Program-made: the position numbers and the translations under genes
The notes under the pieces: model-generated
Seen by the model: only the letters and a program-made list of their open reading frames with translations
Databases searched by the model: none
What the model was told of the DNA's origin: nothing
In this document: positions 40,591 to 53,431 of the stretch, piece by piece
Layout of the letters: every line of letters begins with the position of its first letter
Numbering within the stretch: position 1 is the stretch's first letter
DNA from: Metridium senile
Lineage: Eukaryota; Cnidaria; Anthozoa; Actiniaria; Metridiidae
Direction of reading: 5' to 3'
NCBI GenBank assembly: GCA_949775045.1
Contig: OX459103.1
Span: 10,856,605-10,920,604 of the forward strand
DNA length: 64,000 nt

Positions 40591-42894
40591 GGTCTGTATG
40601 GGAAAATATCAGACCGAGGTCTTGACACTACGGACCGAACAAGCGAGGTAATGAATCGTTTATTATAAGGTTTTTTTTGCTTAAAAGGATGTACGAAATC
40701 GAAAATATTTTATCACAGAATCTCTCATTATTGAATGAATAAAAACACAATAAACACACACTAAACTGGCTAAAAAGCACTTTGCAGGTATGACTGGGCA
40801 AAACATTAACAAAATATTTATTACAATACTTTACAAAATGTTTTTAATTTTGCGGTCTGAAAAAAATACGAAAATTGGACTGTTGTCATAGAAACGGTCC
40901 AATACTCCTTTTTAATCAGAATTTATGTTATTAGTCGGGCTAACCATAGGCGGCCCGACTTTAGTTCTACCGTTTCGTCAATCTATCTACGTATCTATCT
41001 ATGTATCATGTCGCGTATAGTCCCCCATGATGCTTTGGGAACGAACACAGGAAGCCCAACGTAGAATTGTTTAACCTATGACTGGCCCGACTTCACGCTC
41101 CTAGAGCGTCTAGTTATATGTTTTGCATTTATTCATTTTGTTATTTACATATTATGCATTTAGTTTCATGATTATTTATAAACATTTATTTGATCCTATA
41201 TTCTTTACCTTGCATACATATTACAATGCATATATGTCACGGTTTAACAATAAAGAGCCATGGTCATTTACCGACATGCTTTGCGTTGTTCATTTGGATC
41301 TGAATTTTATATTTTATTCGCAGTCAGTCGTATTACGAGAAAATAGACAGTATTGTATGTAAATCAAAAAAGTAAAAGAAAACAATTAATAAAACATAAC
41401 GATAAACGATTAAGTAAGAGGGTAACGTAAAAAACATCAAATGAGAATGTGTGGTTTTCATGGTGCACGAAATTCAGTTTTTTCACGTGGTGCATGCTGG
41501 TAAGTGACCATGGGCTCAGTTAAAACTGAAATGACTTACAGCCGTTCTCAGTCACACCTGCCAGTTTACTATAAAACATTGCTGTCTAGTCTTGATCTTC
41601 GTGGACGTCAATCAACGATTTTTCCAAGGAAACTAGCATTACGAATAATTTGTTTGAATTAGATCTTATTTTGATATAATTGAATCTTCTATTTGTATTT
41701 TTATCAAACCTTTTTATCCTAGAATACTCGGAAATTAATATTGGAGAAATTAAAATCGATTTAACCCATTTTACGGGCAGAAACTCTACTCAAGACTTTA
41801 TCGCTGATCTGCAACGGACATTTTTACAGCTTCCAAAGTTAACCCACATCTGGTAGTTAGGTATTTGCTCTAGACCTTCTACACCAGCAACATATCGTTG
41901 ATATAAAAAACCAAGATTATAATATACATCCCCAAACAGTAAGGACGCTGAAAACAAAGAACAAAAACATTACATATCACTGTACTTGGTATACAGCTAT
42001 TTTAAAAAACATTGAATACTGAATAGTGCATTCCAAGACCAAAGGGCATTGTCTCATTAATTTGAAATGAAAAATAAATATACAGCGATATTTACTCCCC
42101 ATAATTAACTTGTATATTGTTTTGAATGAGATGCAATAAGCATATAATAACTAACTATTATTTGTTTTGATTTAAACAATATTACATGGTTTACAATGCA
42201 TTTCGGCCTTGCAATGCAATATAGCTATATGTATGCTAGTATTCAGTATTGTACGTTTTTTGAAAAAGCTGTATAAGGGTATAATAATAAGAAGCCTTTT
42301 TGCCTCAAATTAGAACATGCTCGCATTTTAGTGCAGGTCGCTGCGATTTGTATACATCCTTTCCGAGAACGTTTGTCACCCGTGAAAAGCACACAAGCTA
42401 GTGGTGCAAAGGATCATGGATCAGTTCAGAAACTAAATGTGCATTCGGGAACGCCTTTCTTGTTGTTTGATAACTCAAAATGGACATTTCTCAATAACAT
42501 ATTGACAAGTGTAGCAATTAATGTGGCCATGAAATCCCTGCGTTCTAATAAAGTATACATAGGTAATCCATAATACCAAACAACCAGAATCACCACTAAA
42601 ATCGCTGCTCACATCGCATGACAAATTGTTAGTGTCAGCAAGCCTCTAACAATAAGAAGCCGACTGCTTTGGCGTAAGATAAAGGATACATCATATGAAA
42701 TTTTAAGTAGCAAAACGTTGCTGTACAGTATTAGTGTAAAGCATATGTTCGTCACAACAGTTAAATCTAAGATATCTAGCTGGAAAGTTCATACTATCTT
42801 AATTTATCACATATTCATAATTATATTCACTTTTATTCAAAAAAAAAAAAATACTTTAACCTGTAAAGTGGCATAGATTTGTACTACATATTTC

Positions 42895-43600
42895 CCCCTC
42901 CCCCTTAGTAAAACATACTTACACTATCAGTAGAATAGCTAGAGCCAGCACTATGAATTATCACCACCCCTCCCCCGTTAGTACTACATACTTACACTAT
43001 CAGTAGAATCAAGCCACACAAGGAATTATCACCACCCCTCCCCCTAAGTAGTACATACTTACACAATCAGTAGATTCAAGCCACACAATGAATTATCACC
43101 ACCCCTCCCCCTTAGTGGTACATACTTACACTATCAGTAGAATAGAGCCAGCACTATGAATTATCACCACCCCTCCCCCTAAGTGGTACATACTTACACT
43201 ATCGGTAGAATAGAGCCAGCACTATGAATTATCACCTGCACCCCTCCCCCTTAGTAGTACATACTTACACTATCATTTGAATACAGCCAGCACTCAATGC
43301 ATTTATAACCACCCCTCCCCCCTTAGTAGTACATACCTACTACATGTATCAGTAGGATGGAGCCAGCACTCAATGAGTTATCTGTTCATGTATCATCAAC
43401 CCTTCCCCTTAGGGGCTGTTTATATGAAGGTGAGTTCTCTCTGATAGCCGGGATTACTCGTTTGTTTTGTATCCCCCGGGGGACATAAAACAATAAAGTT
43501 ATCCCGGCTAGCAGGGACAACTCGCTTTCATATAAACAGACCCTTAGGAGTACATACTTACAGTAACAGTAGGATAGAGCCTGAGTATGCAATTTTGTCG
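42895..43600 (-). repeat. Minisatellite with exon-4 donor, copy B version (~8 units)
   Basis: Units of about 63-74 bp with ACATACTTACACTATCAGTA, GAATAGAGCCAGCACTATGA, ATTATCACCACCCCTCCCCC, partly diverged, next to exon 4 of copy B (boundary 43562). A separate palindromic patch (43410-43545, GTTTATATGAAGGTGAGTT and AACTCGCTTTCATATAAAC) has been inserted close to the exon. Most units here keep the GTAAGT donor. Confidence 0.85.
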
Positions 43601-46223
43601 CCTGAGCATGGGGAGCATGCTGCCTTGTTGTTCAGCTCAAATAAATAATAACACTCGTCAACCCCGGAACCATCGAAGTCTCTATATGCTTCAAAAATAT
43701 TAAATGAACCCTACAAAAGAGATATTTGATTAAAGCCTATTTTCCAATATAGATAAGTACACGCGCAATTAACAAAAATAGGCAGTCCAGGACTGCAAGA
43801 AGCTACTATTCCCAATGGCCATCTACTCCCAAGGGAGATGATTAATTATATGCAAGACTATATAAACAATGCAACGTGGTATTAGCTCATTCTTAGTTGC
43901 CCAAATAGGCGTGACGAACAACATCAAACCGGATAGTAGGATGAAAGGGGAAAATGGATGTTACGGGGAATAATCCTATGGCGTTGAGAAAGTTTACTCG
44001 AATATTTTTTGTCCCCCCACCCTCCCGCCCACTTTTTCGTGCGAATATTGCCTCAGCACTTAATTTGTCCCTCAGGATCTATTTTCATTGTTTAGCTAAG
44101 AACAATGGAGTTCTATTGTTCCCATATCTTAATCATCGACCGAGGGACAAAGGCCAGTGAGAATATATTACTGTTTTAAGTGAATATAAATATGAAATAA
44201 ATAAAAATTAAAAACAAATTAACAGAGAACTACTGATAAGGATCTTCAGAAAAATGTGTTTAAGAATAGCTAAGAAAAATGATATTACAAAGCTATATTT
44301 AACAATTTAGTGACAATATATAGGGAAAGTAAATACATGAATGAATGAGAATTAATAAATAAACAAATCATGTACTAGTGTTCAAGTATCACGAGTAGTG
44401 TGTGTTGTATGAAGTTGATGAACTTACAATATTTACATCGTGGTTTGACTTACAAAATGACTCTCACCAAGCAGGTATAATAATTTTAGTTTTTTTATTA
44501 CTGAATCACGGGCTGTAGGATACTTTTTGCTTCGAGTCGCGAGCAATATTTAATTATTTATTTTATTCGAAGAGTCTCAAGAGAATAAAATCTGAATAAG
44601 AAAGAACATTTGTAAAGCATTCTGGTGCTGGTAGTAAAAGGACGGCATTGTAAAAATCACCTACTGACTCACTTTAACAGCTTTAGGATCGCATGTCACC
44701 ATGACAGAACTTTTCCTGGCTTTTCCACCACAAAGCTGTCCAATCTTTTGACCATTTGGGTAAGTTATCATTAACCAGTTTGCTAAAATATACAACAACA
44801 TGACTTATTTTAAGATCTTTCTACGGTTTTCAAATTTCTGCGATCTCAAACATTTTCACTGCTAGTTGAGAATATGCTTTTTCGTGCTGTAAATCAAGGT
44901 GCTGAGTATCTAGCCGTAGGAATGTCTGAGTTCGCAGAAAGCCAGAAACCGTGACAGTAATAACCAAGTGCAAGGGTGACACTGTAAGTTAGAGGCCAAG
45001 TTTTTCCACTGATTTATTGCCCAAGCCCTAACAGTCCGGAATATAGTCTTATTTGGCGAGATTTCTAATTAGCGAACTGTCCAATCAGGTACCGAAGTTT
45101 TGCCGTTACGTCATAGCACGTCACTAACATGAACGAAATCAAAACATGCAAGATGGCGGCCGCAAAGGCGGATTGCAAATATAGGAGAACTATATGATCT
45201 AAAGCTTGTGTCTAAGTCAAACTGCCGTAAATATTTCTACGTTTTTAGGAAATGGACATTTATATTTAACCTTCGGGGTGTATGAAATGTATTACTCAGC
45301 TTTATAAGGCGTTTTATCGTTGGAAAGACAGTGGTATAATTTAATTTTTTTATTAATCGAATCGAGTCAAATCAAGTCTTCGCCCGTCGGTGAATTTTAA
45401 CGCCAATGGATATTAGTTATCCTATTCAGAATGCTTAAGTACCATAGGAGAAGTGAGGTAAGGCTTATCTTGCCTAATTGTTAGTGTTTCTTGACTTGAG
45501 CAATAATTCAGCTCGTTTATGATGCAATTCGAATCTGTTTATGTTTGATATTTTTTATTGAGATAGACGTACTCACTGAACTAGATTCGCTTTAAAGAAA
45601 GAAAAAGATAAACTAAATGTATGGAGCATATTTAAGTTTATTATTTTCTAAAATTGTCAGCTTGTCCTGGAATAGTTAGATTCGCTTTGCCTTTTGCTTA
45701 TTTTAATTCAGTGCACTACCAAATAAATTCTCAAACCCTGTCTTGCTTTTATTATAGCGTTCAATACATAAGCTTATTAAAAATTACTTCACAATGGAAT
45801 TTTCAACATATTCATCATGAAAAAAACTTTTGACTTACACTGTAAATCCATTCAATCATGAATTATTTGACATATTGTTTGGCATGCATATGAAATCTAC
45901 AAGTTTGTGCTTTGGACTTCTTTAATTCAATTCACAATATAAAAGAATAATCAACAACATGCAAAAACAATATCATCAATTTAAATTTTTATTTAAAGTG
46001 ACTTCATTTTCATTACATCCTGCAGCAGTTTTATCTGAAAACAAATGGACATACAATTGAATTGGTAATAAAGTGACAAATAAGAACACAAGGCAGTGAC
46101 TGTCATTGTTTTTAAATCATTTATACTGATAACTCATCCTGATAAACTGGAAAGGCCTATAACCTTTTTTTATCTCTTATTCACACTTAAAAAAGCAATA
46201 GAATCAGCATACTGCATGTTTGT

Positions 46224-46385
46224 ACTTTATTACTGTGGTTCCTCTATTAAGCGGTCACCCTCAGGACTTTCCAAAGTGGCTGCTTAATAGAGGTTGGCAG
46301 CTAATTAATAGAGATATAGAATAAGTATCTCTAGGATTAGACTTGGGACTTTTTATTGTGGCCGCCTATAGTTGTTGTACCACTG
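46224..46385. mobile_element. TACAGTGGTRCCTCT-family element
   Basis: GGTTCCTCTATTAAGCGGTC, ACCCTCAGGACTTTCCAAAG and GGGACTTTTTATTGTGGCCG align with 20868-21040; the right end TTGTACCACTGTG is partly eroded. Confidence 0.65.
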
Positions 46386-46628
46386 TGTTTTCTTTTTTTG
46401 AGTATATGGATATTTTGTGCAACTATTTACATATTGCATGTGTACTTCAATCCATATTTGATACTTTTTATATCCAGTACTGTACTAAGATAACCATTTC
46501 AATTTTCTTGTATCATAAAGTGTTTCATTACAATTTTGAAATAAAGTGTTATTTTTGTCAATATTATTATCATTTTTATTATCATTAAATTGTTGTTGAT
46601 TAGTTCTGAATAAAAGTTATTATTATAT

Positions 46629-46639
46629 TAATAATGATG

Positions 46640-46728
<89 letters not shown>
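46629..46728. repeat. (AAT)n microsatellite
   Basis: About 30 AAT units, directly left of an AGAGTGGTTTTCATTAGCCC terminus. Confidence 0.9.
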
Positions 46729-46729
<1 letters not shown>

Positions 46730-47562
46730 GAGTGGTTTTCATTAGCCCATGAAAAAAGTGTAATAGGGAAAGAGTAATAAAATGTATTTAATGTTCATAA
46801 TTTACTTCAAAACTTGGTAACTGTAAATCTGTACTCTTTGGACTCCCTATTCACAAACCTGCAAGAAATATCTGCTCATCTTCTCACTTGTTGCTTATAT
46901 CCTCAAAGTCATACAATATCAAGACATATGGTCTACGGTCTTTATCTCAGATGCTGCTCCTCTACTTTGGATCTCTCCACCTCCTGGGAGGGGTACTCCC
47001 TTTGTCCAAGTGGTAGGGGTAATCGGCGTACCTTTTAGGGTAAAAATGTTCCCTGTGCGTACCGTTTAGGGTCCTTTTAGGGTTCTGGCTCAAAAATCAG
47101 TTACGTAACATGATTTCATACCTAAAAGAGTCATTTTTACTCTGTTTTGTTGTTTTGTTGGGGTAGAAATCGACAAGGCTTTATCAGTTATTTTTATCTG
47201 TGTGTATCTTTTAGGGGTCGTTTTCAAAACCTTCGCCGATCACCCCTACCACTTGGACAAAGGAAGTACACCCCCCGGGCTCCACCTCCTTCAACTAAAG
47301 ACATTTCAAGTCTATCTTTCTTCGAGTCAAATATCAAAACTCATTTGTTTAAATTAGCTTTTTCATTGCTATCATATCCATTTGTTATTTTAAGCGTTTA
47401 AAACAGACATGTATAAGCACTATACAAGCCATATATATAATCATATATATATTATTTAGTGTGTAATAGTGCTATTGAACAAGTAATTATAAAACACAAA
47501 GTGAAAGTGTAATAAAGCATATGAAGCTGTGTTTCACAGGTTAATGAAAACCACTCTAATAT
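46729..47562. mobile_element. Element with AGAGTGGTTTTCATTA ends
   Basis: AGAGTGGTTTTCATTAGCCC at the left and TTAATGAAAACCACTCT at the right are inverted repeats. It is interrupted by the hAT-like element at 46983-47279. Related single words (AGAGTGATTTTCATATGACC) occur near 40189 and 40434. Confidence 0.65.
46983..47279. mobile_element. hAT-like miniature element with 8-bp duplication CTCCACCT
   Basis: CCTGGGAGGGGTACTCCCTT and the inverse end AAGGAAGTACACCCCCCGGG, with GTGGTAGGGGTAATCGGCG inside matched by CGCCGATCACCCCTACCAC. CTCCACCT lies at 46975-46982 and 47280-47287. Confidence 0.85.
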
Positions 47563-50500
47563 TACCTAATAATTGATAGTAGAAGAATAGTCTACAATAC
47601 TGTGCAAATCAAACCTTACATGTTACGAAATTTCTGTATAAAAAATACTCACACTTGTATTGAAACAACTTTGTTTTCATTTAATAACTCCACAGGCCTT
47701 ATTTACAAAGTATTGCACCCTTCCAACATCGAATGTTAAGCTTAATTATCATGTTTATATTAGTTATGAAGACATACTATGAGCGTACATGTGAGCTTGG
47801 ATGTTGCTAGCTAATACAAAATGACAGTATAGCCTTCCAAAGCGATCCTAAATTCATCAGAGATGCAAATTCTGGGATGAACTGTAGACCGATCGAACCT
47901 GGAGCGCCACGCGTCGAAGTATCGAATATCTTCAACAAATTATGTGAAACTTTAGCTTAAATCTACCACTACAAAAAAATATCTACCATGCTGACACTTT
48001 GCATACAGTTAGAGAGAACATCCAAGAACCCACAAAAAATCGAACTTTCCACCGGAAAATTCAAATACGACGGCAATGAAGGAAAGTAATCATACTTACC
48101 GATTGAAAATCAACAAAATGGCGAACAACCAGCACGATGAAAAGACGATTTAAAGTACTTTCTTCTCACTCTACATCACCCAGTCGCTGTGTCAGCCATG
48201 TTTAGGTCCATGTCCTTTCAAACAAACTAAAAGTTCGCGGATATTTCACCCGAGAAAGCGCTGGAGACGACTTTTACAAACAAATCGATTATTTTTCTCT
48301 ATTTTCGCTTAGACAAAGGAAATATCACGTGACGTATCTCGCCAAATAAGACTATATTCCGGAAATAACTCCTGATTGTATTAGCTTCATCTGAGTTTTT
48401 GAAACTATAAACCCTCCCTAATTAAGCAATAAACAACAACTTTCCGTGATCCCTTGGCGAAATAGATCACGCGGGATGTTGGGAGAACACGAAAAAAGGC
48501 GTAGAAAATCTCGAGCCTCTCGAGTGCTTTTATTATATAGCCAGTCTTTGAAAGTTTGAGAAAAAAGAGTGAAAAACAGATAAAAAAGACGAGTTTTGCT
48601 GATGAACATTTTAATTCTCCTTACAATCATCAGCCATCCAATCAAATCACTTGTTTTAAGCAAAAATGTGCAAAGCTTTCACAACTTTAAACTACAAAAT
48701 TATATTCTGGGAAATGTTTTCATCAAAATATTACTTTTTTTAAACATTTTGTGGAGAATATGGTAAAGTGGAGAATGCCTCAAATCAAAGCTCTATGGAT
48801 CAATGTAGCTTGCAAGCTGATGAAATGATCGAGTTTGTTTTCAATAACATGATTGTTGGCCGGTTCTTGTTGGGAAATCCCCGGTGATTTTTGTCGTAAT
48901 AATGAAGGATTTATTGCTTAATCAAACAAATCTAGACATCGCCTAACCTCAAGCAGATGATATTTACTCACTAATGATATCAACATAATGTGGCTGGTTT
49001 AAGTTGAGGATCGGCTTGGACATTTATCAATCAAGTTAGATTCAACGCTAATTTCGGACGAACAGAATTAATCGCCATGATAGTGTCGATATTCAGGTAA
49101 TCCGGCTTTGAACAAAAAAGATGTATTACCCGTTCTTATTAAATGAATGCATTGATGAATACTTACAATATTGACTAGTTATATCGTAAAGCATCTGTTT
49201 TTGTAAGCTTATTTATTCAAGTGGATAATTTGTGTGCTAAACTAAGTCCGTTGGATGCCGTGGTTTGCTTTGTTTGGAAATGTGAACTTGAACTTTCGAT
49301 GAGAACTTCACTTTCTTCATTGAGCATCTATCTTACTTTATTCGTTGACATCAATAACCTAATTTGGCTGCTCTTTTGTACATTTTTCTTGCTGTTTTGT
49401 AACGTGTATGCCTTTTTTAGGCCTCCAGCGTTGCGTAGTGTACTCTTTCTTTTTATTCAAAAACAAAACAGTGAAATGTCAAACGTTTTATCTTTTTTCG
49501 CTCTTATTCAACAATAAAAGTGACTTTTAGAACTACCTGTTCTGTTAATGTTATGCATTGAGTATTTTTGTTGTTTTTAATTTGTTAATATCAGCTTTTT
49601 AACAACAAGAAAATATTTACTCGGCATTTTGGACGCCATTTTGAATAGTGAACAGGGAACTGCAAACAACAACTTTTTCGTTGTTCCTTCGAAAATGTGA
49701 GTTTATCGGTGAAATAGATTACGGCTATCGGCCAATCAGAGCGTGCGTACTATCTAAGCTATATTATAATGTATAATAGGGCAATGGCGTTATTTTACTA
49801 CAAGTACCAGAATGCTTTACAATTGTCATTTATTTCTTATAGTACTTATCCCTCTTGTGAACAATTGGCACTACATGTAATTACTTCACTGACATAGAAG
49901 GCAAAGCATTCTGGTCTTTGTAGTATATGGTACTATAATTTGAAATCACTATTTACTCGCTGCGTCATCAAGCGAGGTATAAAATGCAGTCCGTTTCGTG
50001 GTTCTTTTTCGTCAATGTCGAGTTTTTAACCAATCACAAATCGGCAAGCAGCACGTGCGTGCTCTGATAGCATTACGTAATGTATTAACTTACCTACGTT
50101 GCTCAAAACATGGCTAGAAAAGCGAGAGAAGTATTCCTACGCTCGATCTTTATACAAATACACACGCCGTTGACCTTAGACCCACACTAAAAGATGGTTT
50201 CGAGCGTATATTTCGGAACGGGTCGTTTCGCCATCTGATCAAGCCCGGGGATCAAAGGAATCTATAGGAATACTATTGGAAATTATGGGAATCAAATAAG
50301 CTTACTGACTAAACGTACTGAAAATGTGACTCGACTGCCAAACAACATGACAAATACCAAATATAATCACTTAAATGGATGGGAGAGCACAAAAGATGAA
50401 GAATCCAAGCACAGTTTTGACACGATAACCTCGAAGGAATCAAGAATGTCTGTCGGATTGAGAAAGCTGCCAGGCGACCAAACAGTGCTCGAAAGAAAAC

Positions 50501-51858
50501 TAAGCTTGAACTACAGTATCTTACCAATAATAGGATTTCTTATGGTAAACATAGTAATTATTTTTATTATATCAAATTCTGTATTGGACCATAAAAGAAG
50601 GAATTCTAAGTCAATTTGTATATTTCGTCAATTTCTTCGTCCTATCATTCATAGTGATCTTATCATGTTTTTGTTGTAAACTGTCAGAATTTGTAAGCTC
50701 ACTTGTCAGAGTATTACATGTAAAAAACTTTCTTTTTCAAGGGTCATCGATCATAGATGAATTCGAAAATGATCTTCATCAAATGTATAAATTCAAACTG
50801 GAAATAAAACTATTTTTTGTCCGAGGTTTTTCTACGTGTTGTTCAGTTCAGTCAGTTTATTAGTGAGCTGGGTAAAAACTACACTCGCGTTCGTTCGTTC
50901 AGAAACTAAGTTCAGAAAGTGAACATTTCCTCCAAAATTATGTCAATTAAACCATTTTTTAAACCAATGGACGTTTTTGTGGATTTTTGTTTAGGTTTTT
51001 ATGCAATCTATGGAGTTTTAGGTGGTGTTTTAGGCCGTTTCAGGGAGATTTGAGTAAGTTGATCAGGAAGTGTAAATAAAGCTAGTCATGCGAGGTGTCA
51101 CGCAACTAAACATGGCGCTTGGAACGTTTGGCCGTCAATGAAAAAATAAATTATTTTCTCGCTTGACGAAAGTGAAATCTTTTCATAAACAAAACATATG
51201 CCGTTCACCCTTGGGACACATGCATGAATTTTGTATGGTTTTTGTTTGGACTAGTTCAGTGGTCTCGGAGAAGATCGTTGACAACAAATAAGGCTTAGAC
51301 AAATATATAATAGTATAGATGAGAGGAATCCAGTACACCATAGAAGGGTTTTTATTGTATTACAATATTTCGGGTGGCCATACTTCTCTTCATCAGGGAT
51401 TTGATGTTAAGTTTGTCAATAGAGTACAAACATTAAAAGCGTGAAACATAAATAGTACTAAATAGTGATATTTTATGCTAATTCTATTGTTTTCTATTGT
51501 TTAATTAGAACTATTTAGTACTACTTGTTTCATGGGTATAGTATTTGTACTCTAGTACCAGAATGCTTTATAATTTTCTTCAATTTACTTTCCTCTAATT
51601 TCTTCAATTTCCTATAATTGACTTTTTATGATCCTTTCTTATTTTATAGTGTTTAATCTCTCTTGTGAACAGCAGTCAGCTTCACAGTTCTTGCCAATCA
51701 ACCTCAGCCCTGATAGCTAGCAATATATTCTTTAGAATTTGCCTACAGGCTGTGGTGATTTGAGAAATGTACACATTATTATATGTGTATGTAAAAGTTC
51801 CACTGGAAATAGCCAATTTCTAAAGAACATATAAAATCAAACAAATATTTGTAGCTTA

Positions 51859-52079
51859 GGGGTGGACCATTTGACTTTTGAGGGGGGTGGATGATTGGTC
51901 CGTGCAACAAATCTTTTTTAGCCTGATGGCATGCGCACAGAATTTATTTGATAGAAATGCAAAGATTTGAGTGGCAATTTTGGCTTGCAGGAAATTTTTT
52001 TCTGCACTTTGGGCCGTGCAGGAAATTTTTTCGAAATCATCCACCCCCCCTCCCCCTCAAATGTTAAATGGTCCACCCC
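51859..52079. mobile_element. GGGGTGGACCAT element with TTA duplication (copy B)
   Basis: The same element as 32289-32508, with TTA at 51856-51858 and 52080-52082. It is shared by both copies and so was duplicated with the locus. Confidence 0.85.
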
Positions 52080-53196
52080 TTAGGAGGAATTTTTTCAAAA
52101 TTAAAAGGTTGAGAACCAACAACTACTATTATGAATATAATATAACATGCTATCAAGACTAATGTTGATCACCGCAAACTGTGACAACAATTATTTCACA
52201 AAAGATAAAGGGCAAATCTTTCTGGTCTTTGTAGTATATGGTGCTATAATTTGAAATCCCTATTTCTGTATAATAAAGTATCAACTTGAGTACTGTACTT
52301 ACTTCCGCCCACCAGTGTAGAATTTGAAAACCTTCCTAAAGCTATTGGAGCCTTATTTTTTCCTCCTGCTTGTATAATGGCATCTGTTTCAGCAGCAGCA
52401 CTTGCACATATATGCCATTTATAGAAATACTTGGTTACAGGCTCAGTGAACTCATACCGCCTGGAAAAGCAAAAAAAAAACACTTGTATTTAGTCGCATA
52501 TCATGTCTACAGGGCTTCTGGAATAGTGTGATTTCTGAATTCTCACGATTCCCCTAAAATTGCATTAAATCGCACAATTCCTACAAATAGAACAATTGTA
52601 TAAACATTGCATATTTTTGACAATTTTCACAATTATGACCAAATATTATATGGATTATTCATCAGAAATGCAAAAAAAATGGAAAATGGAAATGATTTCA
52701 ATGCAAATTCCCTCACAAATTGCACAGTAAATCAACAAACACGGACATCTGCGAACATGTTCGATCAATCATCAAGGCGTCACTTACACAACTCTACCAG
52801 AAACCCTGTGTCCATAACCTTCATAATTTTATTATGAGTGTTTTTCAATGGGCAGACCACCAATTTTTAATCTAAAAATAATGCATATCGCAATAGTATT
52901 TCTCGAAATGTTATGACATATACTTCCTAGAGATAGATTGAAGTTTATTTTGCAGTCACTTTTTCTGAGATCAGAGCGTCCCATAATTTTTGGGCATAAA
53001 TTTTGCGATAACTCAAAATTTGTGAATTCTCAACTTCAAAATGAGGACTCAATAGAGTATTGATATTCTATACTGAGCTTATTCAGTTCTAAGAAGAATG
53101 GTTTGTCTCTCATCTCTAGCTATTTCATAGAAATCGCTGAAATTGATGTCCATAATTAGAGATTTGTATCCGGTACAATATTCTAGATTTTCATAG

Positions 53197-53344
53197 TGTA
53201 ATGTATGTTAATGTATGCTAATTTATGCATCACGTGACTAGATACCTCGTGTAAGAATTACTTCAACAAAGACACAGTTCGCACTTACAGAACTTGTTGT
53301 GTAGTTTCTTTATTTAATACTTGTACACAGTACAATACATGACA
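53197..53344. mobile_element. Solo LTR, 148 bp, 5-bp duplication CATAG
   Basis: Starts TGTAATGTATG and ends ATACATGACA (TG...CA), flanked by CATAG at 53192-53196 and 53345-53349. Copy A at about 34089-34096 reads TTTTCATAGCAAATT with one CATAG, the empty site. The TG...CA ends and 5-bp duplication indicate an LTR retrotransposon reduced to one LTR by recombination. AATAAA-like TTATTTAATA lies inside. Confidence 0.85.
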
Positions 53345-53431
53345 CATAGCAAATTAATTAATGGCATGATAAGCTTCTTACTCTCTTAAACAATCTGAGT
53401 AGAATTGTTTGAAGCTCGGCTTGAAGTTACT

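Larger units (their letters stand above)
37068..41827. other. Interval between receptor copies A and B
   Basis: No gene was found. It holds the 5' flank shared with copy B (to 39236), the element at 37276-37468, a decayed hAT-like element (about 38055-38285), a decayed palindrome (about 39251-39440), repeated ACAGGAAGCCC words (39600-39690), a palindrome at 40225-40349, a segment inversely matching 61230-61325 (about 40490-40590) and the second copy of the 9570-9800 repeat (about 40715-40930). The open frame at 39512-39892 has no recognisable domain. Confidence 0.6.
45038..48362. mobile_element. 3.3-kb element with 27-bp terminal inverted repeats
   Basis: CCGGAATATAGTCTTATTTG then GCGAGAT at the left is perfectly repeated inverted at 48336-48362. 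No target duplication is evident and no long frame is inside. It hosts an element at 46224-46385, an (AAT)n run, a pair of AGAGTGGTTTTCATTA ends (46729-47560) and an hAT-like element (46983-47279). Confidence 0.7.
44783..52302. other. Intron 2 of receptor copy B
   Basis: A 7.5-kb intron without a recognisable gene. It contains the element with 27-bp ends at 45038-48362 and everything nested in it, then AT-rich sequence (48363-51554) in which short open frames have no family resemblance. Near 49760-49940, ACCAGAATGCTTTAC and GTAAAGCATTCTGGT-like words recall the start of the segmental duplication. Confidence 0.6.

Noticed and set aside
49221..49517. 98-codon hydrophobic open frame
   Set aside because: No family resemblance, no conserved splice context, AT-rich composition; treated as chance.
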